From: Burkholderia ubonensis | Lineage (GTDB): Bacteria; Pseudomonadota; Gammaproteobacteria; Burkholderiales; Burkholderiaceae | Length of the DNA stretch: 64,000 nucleotides | Reading direction: 5' to 3' | Assembly: GCF_001718695.1 (NCBI RefSeq) | Contig: NZ_CP013422.1 | Span: 744,001 to 808,000 of the forward strand | Part shown: one piece after another, positions 55,866-63,554 of the stretch | How the letters are laid out: every line of letters begins with the position of its first letter | Numbering within the stretch: position 1 is the first letter of the stretch | Position numbers and translations under genes: made by a program | Notes under the pieces: generated by a model | Told to the model about the DNA's origin: nothing | What the model saw: only the letters and a program-made list of their open reading frames with translations | Databases searched by the model: none

Positions 55866-56403
55866 TCAATCCGTCATAGAGAGAAATGTCCGAGCGACTC
55901 CTGGCAACGAGCTGAGCGCCGACGACGGCCGCGTAGATGGCGCGAGCACGCCGCTCGATATCCTCGGGGCTGACCACGGCCGCGGCGGACAGCACCTTGC
56001 TCAGCCACGCAACATTGACATCCGCAAAAGTCTGAATCTCTTTCACCACCGTTTCCGGCAGGTCGTCAGATTCGGCAGCCAGGAAGCTACACAGGCATAT
56101 GCGATTGCCACGCTCAAGCGCCTTGCGAAACGTATCGGGATAGTGGCGCAGGCAATCGAGCGGATCTGCGGATTCGGCCAAAAGCGCATCCAGAGTCGCT
56201 GCTGATTCCTCCCAATACCGCCTTGCCACTGCTGCGCCGAGATCGGCCTTGCTTGCGAAGTGGTGGTAGATGCTCGCAGCCTTGATGCCGACAGCTTCGG
56301 CGAGATCACGGAAATTCAAGCCGCTGTAGCCATGGGCCTGCGCAATCTTTGTGGCTGCCACCAGGATTCGCTCCCTGGAGCTCAGGCCTGAATCATTCTT
56401 CAC
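55828..56403 (-). CDS. TetR family transcriptional regulator
   Basis: A 191-residue repressor of the TetR family. Helix-turn-helix at about residues 8-55 (RERILVAATKIAQAHGYSGL, then IKAASIYHHFASKADL), then the helical ligand domain (FRKALERGNRICLCSFLAAE and so on). The GTG at 56403 follows GGAGGCGGTAGCA. It is divergent from the glutathione S-transferase gene, with a perfect palindrome between them that is probably its operator. Base composition is lower in GC than the surrounding genes, suggesting arrival by transfer together with the GST gene. Confidence 0.9.
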   Translation of the reverse strand: MKNDSGLSSRERILVAATKIAQAHGYSGLNFRDLAEAVGIKAASIYHHFASKADLGAAVARRYWEESAATLDALLAESADPLDCLRHYPDTFRKALERGNRICLCSFLAAESDDLPETVVKEIQTFADVNVAWLSKVLSAAAVVSPEDIERRARAIYAAVVGAQLVARSRSDISLYDGLIESYRIAGLLPA

Positions 56404-56453
56404 TGCTACCGCCTCCGCGACCGTTGACACGAGCAATTATACGCTCTAACGTA

Positions 56454-56473
56454 AACCTAACTAACGTTAGGTT
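56454..56473. promoter_or_regulatory. Palindromic operator between TetR and GST genes
   Basis: AACCTAAC / GTTAGGTT are perfect 8-base inverted arms around a TAAC spacer, 50 bases upstream of the TetR start and 67 bases before the GST start. Site geometry (20 bases, dyad) fits a TetR dimer. It would let the regulator control both itself and the GST gene. Confidence 0.7.
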
Positions 56474-56539
56474 GGATGTAGGTGACAGGCCGGATATCGT
56501 CCGCCCCCCGTGTGACAGACCGCTTAGAGAGAGGCACGC

Positions 56540-57223
56540 ATGGCTTCCAGCAGCATGAACTTCGACGTAACCAAACTTCCGATCATGACGATCTACGATT
56601 TCCCCAAAGGACCCTATCCGACACGCGTCCGTATCGCCCTGGCCGAGAAAGGTCTGCGATCGCGCGTCGAGTTCGTGATGGTCGACCTTTACAAAGGGGA
56701 GCACAAAAGGCCCGAGTTCATCTCCGAGAAAAACTACTCGGGAACGCTGCCGGTCCTCGAGCTCGAAGACGGAACGTGCATTGCCGAATGCACCGCCATT
56801 ACCGAATACCTCGATACGCTCGATGGTGCGCCCACGCTGACCGGCCGGACACCACTCGAAAAGGGTGTGATCCACATGATGAGCAAGCGCGCCGAGCTGG
56901 AGTTGCTCGACGCAATCAGCGTCTATTTCCACCATGCCACGCCAGGGTTAGGACCTAACGTCGAGCTCTATCAGAACGCCGAATGGGGGCTTCGTCAGCG
57001 CGACAAAGCCCTGAGAGGCATGCACTACTTCAATGACGTTCTGAAAAGGCAGCCATTTGTCGCTGGGGATGCGTTCTCTATGGCCGACATCACCGTTATC
57101 GGCGGACTGGTCTTTGCGTCAATCGTGAAGTTGCCCGTGCCTACGGAGTGCGAGGCCCTTGTAGATTGGTACATGAGAATGCAGGAGCGCCCAAGCGTGA
57201 GGAACCAGCCGGCGTTCGCGTGA
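56540..57223 (+). CDS. Glutathione S-transferase family protein
   Basis: A 227-residue cytosolic GST. N-terminal thioredoxin-like domain: IYDFPKGPYPTRVRIALAEKG near residue 18 and the glutathione-binding turn SGTLPVLELEDGTCIAECTAITEYL near 67. C-terminal helical domain with AFSMADITVIGGL near 178. It detoxifies or isomerises small electrophiles using glutathione. It is divergent from the TetR gene and probably induced by that regulator's ligand. Codon use (more AAA and AAC, lower GC) differs from neighbours. AGAGAGAGGCACGC precedes the ATG. Confidence 0.9.
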   Translation: MASSSMNFDVTKLPIMTIYDFPKGPYPTRVRIALAEKGLRSRVEFVMVDLYKGEHKRPEFISEKNYSGTLPVLELEDGTCIAECTAITEYLDTLDGAPTLTGRTPLEKGVIHMMSKRAELELLDAISVYFHHATPGLGPNVELYQNAEWGLRQRDKALRGMHYFNDVLKRQPFVAGDAFSMADITVIGGLVFASIVKLPVPTECEALVDWYMRMQERPSVRNQPAFA

Positions 57224-57559
57224 AATAGCAGCCGCGCCCGACCGTCATCGATGATCGGCCAATCTTTGGTTGCAATCGGGGACGGCCTGCCTACGCGACA
57301 TCGGCGACTCGTCTATTCAATCGATACCGGATCAGACGACGCCAGTGTTGCGCAGTAAATCTGTCGATCGTAACGGTTCCGAGGCCTGCGCGCGGTGGTC
57401 GCGTTGCAAAAGCGGGGTGGCAGGACGCGGTGGCGGCACGTGCGTCTACAGATTGCTTGCTCACCCAACCGGAAAACCCGCTTTAGCCACCCGTTCACCA
57501 ACCGGCCCTCAGCGTCCACATCGCATTCGCCGGTTGGCAAATCAACCAGACGCGTCGCG
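57224..57559. other. Intergenic region after the GST gene, nothing recognised
   Basis: About 335 bases between the convergent GST and arsA genes. No gene, hairpin with T-run or repeat stood out. Confidence 0.35.
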
Positions 57560-59323
57560 CTACGCACCAGCCCCCGCCCTGATCACATGCTCGAGCCCCA
57601 CTGGCCCGACCGGCGCCTCCGCGAGCCACGGAATCAGCGCGGTGCGCTGCGCCAGATCGTCCGCCACGCGGCGCACGAACGGGACCTCGTACGTGCCGCG
57701 CTGACACAGCATCGGATCGGTCGTGCCGCTCGCCAACAGCGACTGGTTGATGACCCAGGCATATGGCGTGATCCCGGCACGGGCGAGGTCGGCGCTCAGG
57801 CGTTCGGCTTCGTGAACCGGCGTCGCTTCAGGCAGCGTGACGATGAGGATGCGGCTGTAATCCGGATCGCGCAAACGCGGCAGCAACTGGCGGACCGACT
57901 CCGGCATGTCGCCCTGCGTGCGCATCACTTCGCGGTGATAAGCCTCGGCAGCGTCGAGCAGCAGAATGGTATGCCCGGTCGGCGCCGTATCGAGCACCAC
58001 GAAGCCGGACTTGCCTTGATCCACCGTCCGTGCGAACGCGCGAAAGACCGCAATTTCTTCGGTGCACGGCGAGCGCAAGTCTTCCTCGAGCATGGCCCGG
58101 CCGCCCGCATCGAGGTGCGATCCCGCTTTCGCCAGCACCTCTTCGGTGTACTGCTGTACTTCGCGCGCCGGGTCGATGCGGGTGACGCTCAGCCGCGGCA
58201 CCACGCCGTCGACCGTGGCAGCCACGTGCGAAGCGGGGTCGGTGGTCGACAGGATCACGTCGTGTCCGCGCCCCGCGAGCGCGACGGCGATGGCGGCCGC
58301 AACCGTGGTCTTGCCCACGCCGCCTTTGCCCATCGTCATGATTACGCCGTGGCCCGTAGCCGACAGCGCGTCGACGAGCCCGCCGAGGCCGGGCGGCAAT
58401 GCGGTGTCGGGCATGCGGCGCTCGGTCGGCATGCGCACGCGTTCGGGGTGCGCCATGTCGCGCAGCGCGTCCAGTCCGACCGTGCCGCGCGGCAGAAACG
58501 GAATGCGCGTCTGCGGCAGCACTGACAGCTCGCGCGGCATGTCGGCCAGTGCCTGTCGCGCGCGCTCGGCCATCGCGGTTGCAATCGCGTCGTCATGCCG
58601 CTCGGTGGCAAAGAGGCCATTGATCGCCAGCACCTGGTTGCGAATGCCGAGCTCGGCCAGTTCGTGCCACGTGCGATTCGCTTCGCGCAACGCGGCGACT
58701 TCCGGCCGGCTCACCAGGACGACGGTGGTGTCCACCGCGCTCGACAGTCGTTCGACGGTCGCCGCGTACAGCGCCTTCTGCTTCTCCAGCCCGGCTAACG
58801 GCCCGAGGCAGGAGGCGCCCCCGGTCGACGACGAAATGAACTCGTTCCACGCGGAAGGCAACGTCAACAGGCGCAGCGTATGGCCGGTCGGTGCCGTATC
58901 GAAGATGACGTGATCGAAATCGGCCGTCGCGGCGGGATCGCCGAGCAGTTTGGAGAATTCGTCGAAAGCCGCGATCTCGACCGTGCAGGCACCGGAGAAC
59001 TGCTCCTCCATGTTGCGGATCGCCGCGGCAGGCAGGACGCCGCGATACGGTCCGACCATGCGCTCGCGGTACGCCTGCGCGGCCGCTTCGGGATCGATGT
59101 TCAAGGCGAACAGACCGGACGCGCCGGGCACGGCCGTCGGCGATTGGCTCAGGCCGACGCCGAGTACCTCGTCGAGATTGGACGCCGGGTCGGTGCTGAC
59201 GATGAGCACCTTCTTGCCGGCATCCGCCATCGCCAGCCCGGTCGCACAGGAAAGCGAGGTCTTGCCGACGCCGCCTTTGCCGGTGAAGAACAGATAGCGG
59301 GTCTGCGTGTCAGGGAGGGACAT
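57560..59323 (-). CDS. arsA: Arsenite/antimonite pump-driving ATPase
   Basis: A 587-residue ATPase with two homologous halves. Walker A motifs are in FFTGKGGVGKTS (near residue 15) and MTMGKGGVGKTT (near 333). The signature DTAPTGHT occurs in both halves. Metal-binding Cys113 (SGACTVE), Cys172 (GASCLG) and the third Cys in SPCTEE near 422 are all present. ArsA normally pairs with ArsB and receives As(III) from ArsD. Here the transporter is Acr3, so ArsA may energise Acr3 instead. It is the last gene of the ars operon, 9 bases after arsD. Confidence 0.95.
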   Translation of the reverse strand: MSLPDTQTRYLFFTGKGGVGKTSLSCATGLAMADAGKKVLIVSTDPASNLDEVLGVGLSQSPTAVPGASGLFALNIDPEAAAQAYRERMVGPYRGVLPAAAIRNMEEQFSGACTVEIAAFDEFSKLLGDPAATADFDHVIFDTAPTGHTLRLLTLPSAWNEFISSSTGGASCLGPLAGLEKQKALYAATVERLSSAVDTTVVLVSRPEVAALREANRTWHELAELGIRNQVLAINGLFATERHDDAIATAMAERARQALADMPRELSVLPQTRIPFLPRGTVGLDALRDMAHPERVRMPTERRMPDTALPPGLGGLVDALSATGHGVIMTMGKGGVGKTTVAAAIAVALAGRGHDVILSTTDPASHVAATVDGVVPRLSVTRIDPAREVQQYTEEVLAKAGSHLDAGGRAMLEEDLRSPCTEEIAVFRAFARTVDQGKSGFVVLDTAPTGHTILLLDAAEAYHREVMRTQGDMPESVRQLLPRLRDPDYSRILIVTLPEATPVHEAERLSADLARAGITPYAWVINQSLLASGTTDPMLCQRGTYEVPFVRRVADDLAQRTALIPWLAEAPVGPVGLEHVIRAGAGA

Positions 59324-59332
59324 GTGCGCTCC

Positions 59333-60178
59333 CTAGCAGCAGCCGGAGCCGGGCGAGCAGCAACTGCCGGCCTTGACATGAGGCTTGTCCGCCGTCGTCA
59401 GCGCGATGCCCAGCTTCTGCGCAAGCTGCTGGCGGGACGGATACATGCCGGTCGATACGATGTGGCCGTCGATCGCGAGGATCGGCAGCCGCTCCATACC
59501 CGCTTCCATTTCCTTGACCACCGCCGCGTTGGCGGCGAATGCCTGCGGCTGCTGACCCAGGTTGTAGCGGGCCACGGTCACGCCGTGCGCCTCGACCCAC
59601 TTCAGATCGGCGGCGAATTGCGCCAGCACCGGGTCGACGTCCACACCGCAAACGCCCGTCGAGCAACACATCGCCGGATCGAACACTTCGAGCTTCTTCA
59701 TGGCACTTTCCTCAAGGCAATCGGAATTCAGCGCTTTCCACAGGCACGGATGCGTCTGTGGGCACAGGTGCGTGAATTCGGGCAGACCGCGAATCGCCTC
59801 CGGAAGGCGGCGTCTCTCGATCTGCGTGAAGCCGCGCCGCACAAAGAACGCGAGCGCAGGTTCATCGTTCGGAATAAGGTAGAGCGCGCGCAGCGATCGC
59901 GTTTGCGCTAGCGCAATGGAAGCGTCGATGAGGCGGCTGCCCAGGCCGGATTGGCGCATTTCCGGCCGAACTGCGACCGAGCGCAACAGGGCCGCATCGC
60001 CGGATTGTTCCAGTCCTGCCACTCCGACGATCTCACCGGCGAGTATGGCGACATGGAAGCCGTCGAGGCTCTGTGGTGTGAGATCGCTGGCCGGCAGCCC
60101 GCACAGGTTCAGCAACGCGACGATGCGGTCGAAGTCCGTGGCGACTGCCCGGCGAATTTCGTCAACGGGCGTACTCAT
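59333..60178 (-). CDS. ArsN2-type acetyltransferase fused to ArsD metallochaperone
   Basis: One 281-residue frame. Residues 1-158 are a GNAT acetyltransferase of the arsenic-linked ArsN2 type (VAVRPEMRQSGLGSRLIDAS is the acetyl-CoA loop). Residues 160-281 are a complete ArsD (MKKLEVFDPAMCCSTGVCGV, with Cys12, Cys13 and Cys18 of ArsD binding As(III), and C-terminal CC pairs). ArsD passes As(III) to ArsA. An internal ATG at 59701 with GAGGAAAGTGCC upstream would give ArsD alone, so both fused and free forms may be made. The ATG at 60178 has AGGAGCGCGGTC. No stop separates the two parts. Confidence 0.88.
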   Translation of the reverse strand: MSTPVDEIRRAVATDFDRIVALLNLCGLPASDLTPQSLDGFHVAILAGEIVGVAGLEQSGDAALLRSVAVRPEMRQSGLGSRLIDASIALAQTRSLRALYLIPNDEPALAFFVRRGFTQIERRRLPEAIRGLPEFTHLCPQTHPCLWKALNSDCLEESAMKKLEVFDPAMCCSTGVCGVDVDPVLAQFAADLKWVEAHGVTVARYNLGQQPQAFAANAAVVKEMEAGMERLPILAIDGHIVSTGMYPSRQQLAQKLGIALTTADKPHVKAGSCCSPGSGCC

Positions 60179-60322
60179 GACCGCGCTCCTTCAAGTGTGC
60201 CGTGATGATTCGTATGCGGAATGGCGATGCATCGCTCGCGATCGTGCCGCTCATCGGGCGCGTGTCCTGGGCGGCGAGATTGGCATCGTTCTGCCCCTCA
60301 TGTTCGACCGCTTCAGCATCTA

Positions 60323-61393
60323 TCACCCCCGCTCGTACCAGCCCTTGGACTGGTTGACGATGCGCACCACCAGCAGCATGACCGGCACTTCGATCAGCAC
60401 GCCGACGACGGTGGCCAGCGCTGCGCCGGAATGGAAGCCGAACAGGCTGATCGCGGCCGCGACCGCCAGCTCGAAGAAATTGGATGCGCCGATCAGCGCC
60501 GACGGGCACGCGATAGTGTGCTTTTCGCCGACGGCGCGATTGAGCCAGTACGCGAGCGCCGAGTTGAAGAACACCTGGATCAGGATCGGCACCGCGAGCA
60601 GCGCGATCACCAGCGGTTGCTTCAGGATCGCTTCGCCCTGGAACGCGAACAGCAGCACCAGCGTGGCCAGCAGCGCGGTGATGGACCACGGGCCGATCTT
60701 CGCCATCGCGGCGTCGAATGCTGCCTGTCCTCTTGCGAGCAGCGCCTTGCGAAGCAACTGCGCCACGGCTACCGGGATCACGATATAGAGCACGACCGAA
60801 GTGAAGAGCGTGGCCCACGGCACCGTGATCGCGGAAATGCCCAGCAGCAGGCCGACCAGCGGCGCGAAGGCGATCACCATGATGCTGTCGTTCAGCGCCA
60901 CCTGCGACAGCGTGAACAACGGATCGCCGCCGGTCAGCCGGCTCCAGACGAACACCATCGCCGTGCAGGGCGCGGCGGCCAGCAGGATCAGGCCGGCGAT
61001 GTAGCTGTCGAGCTGATCGGCGGGCAGCATCGGCGCGAAGAGATGCCGGATGAGCAGCCAGCCGAGAAACGCCATCGAGAAAGGCTTGACGAGCCAGTTG
61101 ACCACGAGCGTGACGCCGATGCCCTTGATGTGCTGGCGGACTTCATGCAGCGCGCCGAAGTCGACCTTGACGAGCATCGGGATGATCATCACCCAGATCA
61201 GCAGCCCCACCGGCAAGTTGACCTGCGCGTACTGCATGCGGCCAATCGTCTGGAACATCGCAGGGAAAAACTGGCCGGCCAGGACGCCGGCGACGATGCA
61301 GAGCGCGACCCACACGGTCAGATAGCGTTCGAAGAAGCCGATGGGCGGCTTCGCGGGCGGCTTGTTCGAAGCGGTAAGGTCGGTAGCGGTCAT
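60323..61393 (-). CDS. acr3: Arsenite efflux transporter, ACR3 family
   Basis: A 356-residue inner-membrane protein with ten predicted helices that exports As(III). The conserved cysteine segment LLAAAPCTAMVFVWSRLTGG lies near residue 145, and PSALIGASNFFELAVAAAI near 305. The start at 61393 fits the family; the frame continues upstream through the arsC gene but without homology. It follows arsC by 23 bases. A 144-base gap separates it from the arsN2/arsD gene, the largest space in the operon. ACR3 together with ArsA/ArsD is less common than ArsB with them. Confidence 0.94.
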   Translation of the reverse strand: MTATDLTASNKPPAKPPIGFFERYLTVWVALCIVAGVLAGQFFPAMFQTIGRMQYAQVNLPVGLLIWVMIIPMLVKVDFGALHEVRQHIKGIGVTLVVNWLVKPFSMAFLGWLLIRHLFAPMLPADQLDSYIAGLILLAAAPCTAMVFVWSRLTGGDPLFTLSQVALNDSIMVIAFAPLVGLLLGISAITVPWATLFTSVVLYIVIPVAVAQLLRKALLARGQAAFDAAMAKIGPWSITALLATLVLLFAFQGEAILKQPLVIALLAVPILIQVFFNSALAYWLNRAVGEKHTIACPSALIGASNFFELAVAAAISLFGFHSGAALATVVGVLIEVPVMLLVVRIVNQSKGWYERG

Positions 61394-61416
61394 GGGGCGA
61401 TTCGCAAAAGGAGCGC

Positions 61417-61912
61417 TCAGCTTTTCAGGATGCCGTCGAGCGCGTGCAGGAGTTCGGCATCGCTCAGACGGTCGAGCGGAAGGGCGAGCAATTGCAGCAT
61501 GCGATAGCCGATCGCCTGGCGGGTGAGCTCGAACGCGAGCCGCTTGCCGTCTTCGCCGCCCGGCGCGTTCGACGGATCGGCGTAGCCCCAATGCACCTTG
61601 ACGGGACTGCCGGGCCAGTACGGGCAGGTCTCCGCGGCCGCGCTGTCGCACACGGTGATGACGATGCGCATTTCAGGCGCGCCGTCGCCGACGAATTCGT
61701 CCCAGCTCTTGCTGCGGCAGCCGCCGGCGTCGACGCCCGCGCGCGAGCGCGTCGAGCGCGAACGGATTGAGCCGCCCGCTCGGCGCACTGCCGGCGCTGT
61801 ACGCGCGTACGTCCTTGCCGAGCTTCGCGGCCCAATGATTGAGCATCCCTTCCGCGAGCACGCTGCGCGCCGAGTTGTGGGTGCAGAGGATCAGTACGTT
61901 GGTCGTCGTCAC
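61417..61912 (-). pseudogene. arsC: Arsenate reductase (low-molecular-weight phosphatase type), frameshifted
   Basis: Thioredoxin-coupled type ArsC that reduces arsenate to arsenite. It starts ATG 61912 ([17 protein letters not shown]) with the phosphate loop CTHNSARS and Cys10. After [10 protein letters not shown] the frame is lost in a CG-rich run near 61737-61745. Inserting two bases (one more GC) restores [19 protein letters not shown], and homology then runs in the second frame to 61417, including the later catalytic region VCDSAAAETCPYWPG. The repaired protein would be 165 residues, the family's normal size. A dinucleotide slip or sequencing error is likely. Confidence 0.88.
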
Positions 61913-61921
61913 GGGCGTGCC

Positions 61922-62017
61922 TTATCGCTTGCTGATGTCGCGCACAAGTTGGCGCAGAGCTGCCGCGACGCTGGCCGCCGGATCGCGGATGTCGGCGCGA
62001 ATGTAAAACCGTCTCAT
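61922..62017 (-). CDS. Possible 31-residue small protein in the ars operon
   Basis: A short frame between arsR and arsC (ATG 62017, stop 61922) encodes MRRFYIRADIRDPAASVAAA and ends RQLVRDISKR. It is 12 bases after the arsR stop and 9 bases before the arsC start. A GAAGGA sits at a suitable distance upstream. The predicted product is a basic, amphipathic helix. It fills the arsR-arsC gap neatly, but nothing else shows that it is translated. It could also be a remnant of a longer gene. Confidence 0.4.
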   Translation of the reverse strand: MRRFYIRADIRDPAASVAAALRQLVRDISKR

Positions 62018-62029
62018 GAACGTGATCCT

Positions 62030-62353
62030 TCAGCACTTGCAGGAATCGGCGGCCGCGGCGACGCACGGCTCGCCGCTGCAACAGTTCTCGGTGAGAAAGC
62101 CGAGCAGCGCGTTCATCTGCTCGAAGGCAGCTCGGTAGATCAGGCTGCGGCCATCGCGCTCCTGCGTGACGAGCGCCGCGTTCGTCAATTCCTTCAGATG
62201 GAACGAGAGGGTGGCGTTGGGAATGTCGAGTTGCGCCGCGATGGCGCCGGGCGTCAATCCGGCCGGACCTGCGACGACGAGCATCCTGAATACGTTCAGG
62301 CGCAGTTCGTGAGCAAGCGCGGCGAAAGCGCGGACAGCATCTTTGTTTTCCAT
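62030..62353 (-). CDS. arsR: ArsR family arsenic-responsive repressor
   Basis: A 107-residue winged-helix repressor. DNA-recognition helix around residues 38-58 (IAAQLDIPNATLSFHLKELT). The As(III) site is C-terminal (Cys91, Cys92, Cys97 in ENCCSGEPC, plus Cys105 and Cys107). This is the arrangement of the Acidithiobacillus ferrooxidans type rather than the E. coli type with cysteines in the DNA-binding helix. The start at 62353 is chosen by family length. No ribosome site precedes it, and the promoter -10 is 7 bases away, so the transcript may be leaderless. First gene of the operon. Confidence 0.93.
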   Translation of the reverse strand: MENKDAVRAFAALAHELRLNVFRMLVVAGPAGLTPGAIAAQLDIPNATLSFHLKELTNAALVTQERDGRSLIYRAAFEQMNALLGFLTENCCSGEPCVAAAADSCKC

Positions 62354-62373
62354 ATTTCGAATATAGTCGAAAT
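62354..62373. promoter_or_regulatory. ArsR operator abutting the arsR start codon
   Basis: ATTTCGA / TCGAAAT, perfect 7-base inverted arms with a 6-base AT-rich spacer. It ends one base before the arsR ATG and covers the -10 element, so bound repressor would block transcription directly. Confidence 0.7.
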
Positions 62374-62388
62374 GATGGGCGGGAGCAA
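62360..62388 (-). promoter_or_regulatory. Promoter of the ars operon
   Basis: On the minus strand, -35 TTGCTC (62383-62388), 17-base spacer, -10 TATATT (62360-62365). Transcription would start at or next to the A of the arsR ATG, seven bases past the -10. Confidence 0.6.
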
Positions 62389-62439
62389 CAAGGTGTTTGT
62401 CCGGTCTGCTCGATTCGTTCAAGATCGACTACCCAACAA

Positions 62440-62461
62440 AAAAGGCCCTCACGGGCCTTTT
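62440..62461. terminator. Bidirectional rho-independent terminator
   Basis: AAAAGGCCC-TCAC-GGGCCTTTT: a 9-base-pair stem with a 4-base loop, flanked by A-run and T-run. It ends the leftward phosphonate gene transcript 26 bases after its stop and insulates the ars promoter. Confidence 0.85.
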
Positions 62462-62486
62462 CCTTGACGCAACCTGCAACCACCAC

Positions 62487-63554
62487 TCACCGCGTCAACG
62501 CCGTAAACCCATCCAGCAACCGCTCGACGTCAGCCGCCTCGATCGCGCCCATCGTCGAGATGCGGAACAGTTCCTTCGACAGCCCGCCTTGCCCCGCGTA
62601 GATCACGAAGCCGCGCGCCTTCAGCCCGTCGTGGAGCTGCTCGTACGTCACGCCCTGCGGCAGGCGGTACGCGCGCAGCACGACCGACGACGCGCCCTCG
62701 GGCAGCACGAGCGGCATCCCGCGCGCGGCGAGGCCTGCTTGCGCCTGGTCGGCGAGCGCCTTGTAGCGCGCGTGGCGCGCGCGCCAGCCGCCGGCTTCGT
62801 CGAATTCGCGCAGCGCCTCGACGAGCGCGTAGTACGCGTGCACCGACGGCGTGAACGGCGTGTTGCGCTGGTCCTGCAGCTTCGCGAGGCGGCCGAGGTC
62901 GAGGTAGTACGTGCGGCTCGCGGCCTGCGCGAGCGCGCTGCGGCGCACGATCACGAACGCCGCGCCCGGCACGCCGTGCAGGCACTTGTTCGCGGTCGCC
63001 GCCACTGCGTCGATGTCGCCGCCCGCGAAATCGATCGCCTCCGCGCCGAAGCTGCTGACGCCGTCGACGAGCAGCCTCACGCCGCGCGCACGGCACACGT
63101 CGGCGATCGCGCCGAGATCGTTCAGTCGGCCGGTCGTCGTTTCGTGATGGATCACCGCGACGTGCGAGAAGCCGCCCGCGTCGAGCCGCGCGGCGATCTG
63201 CGCGAGGTCGGGCGCCTGCATCCACTCATGCTTGAGCACTTCATGCGCAATCGCGTACTGCGTCGCGATCTGCGCGATCCGCTCGCCGTACACGCCGTTC
63301 TCGATCACGAGCAGCTTGCCGCCCTGCGGGACGAGCGCCGCGACCATGCTTTCGACGGCGGCGGTGCCCGAGCCCGTCATCAGCACGGCGGCCCATTCGG
63401 CCGGATCGAGGCCGTACGCGGCGACGAGCCGCGCGCGCGCCTCGTCCTGCAGGTCGAAGAACTCGCTTTCGCGATGGCACAGGTCGGGTTGCAGCAGGCT
63501 GCGGCGCACGCGTTCGGACAGCGTCACCGGGCCGGGGTTCAGCAGCAGCATCAA
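62487..63554 (-). CDS. 2-aminoethylphosphonate--pyruvate aminotransferase-like
   Basis: A 355-residue class V PLP aminotransferase. N-terminal LLNPGPVTLSERVRRSLL is the PhnW-type start. LMTGSGTAAVESMVAAL near residue 60 binds the cofactor phosphate, VDGVSSFGAEAIDF near 165 holds the Asp, and the PLP lysine is in ATANKCLHGVPGAAFV near 188. It interconverts 2-aminoethylphosphonate and phosphonoacetaldehyde. It directly follows a phosphonopyruvate decarboxylase gene (ATGA overlap), which makes phosphonoacetaldehyde. The pair therefore works in the synthetic direction, making 2-aminoethylphosphonate, rather than in breakdown. Confidence 0.88.
   Translation of the reverse strand: MMLLLNPGPVTLSERVRRSLLQPDLCHRESEFFDLQDEARARLVAAYGLDPAEWAAVLMTGSGTAAVESMVAALVPQGGKLLVIENGVYGERIAQIATQYAIAHEVLKHEWMQAPDLAQIAARLDAGGFSHVAVIHHETTTGRLNDLGAIADVCRARGVRLLVDGVSSFGAEAIDFAGGDIDAVAATANKCLHGVPGAAFVIVRRSALAQAASRTYYLDLGRLAKLQDQRNTPFTPSVHAYYALVEALREFDEAGGWRARHARYKALADQAQAGLAARGMPLVLPEGASSVVLRAYRLPQGVTYEQLHDGLKARGFVIYAGQGGLSKELFRISTMGAIEAADVERLLDGFTALTR

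Noticed and set aside
55632..57223. TetR/GST segment considered as part of a prophage, integron or transposon
   Set aside because: No integrase, transposase, inverted terminal repeats, target duplication or tRNA-end repeat was seen around it.
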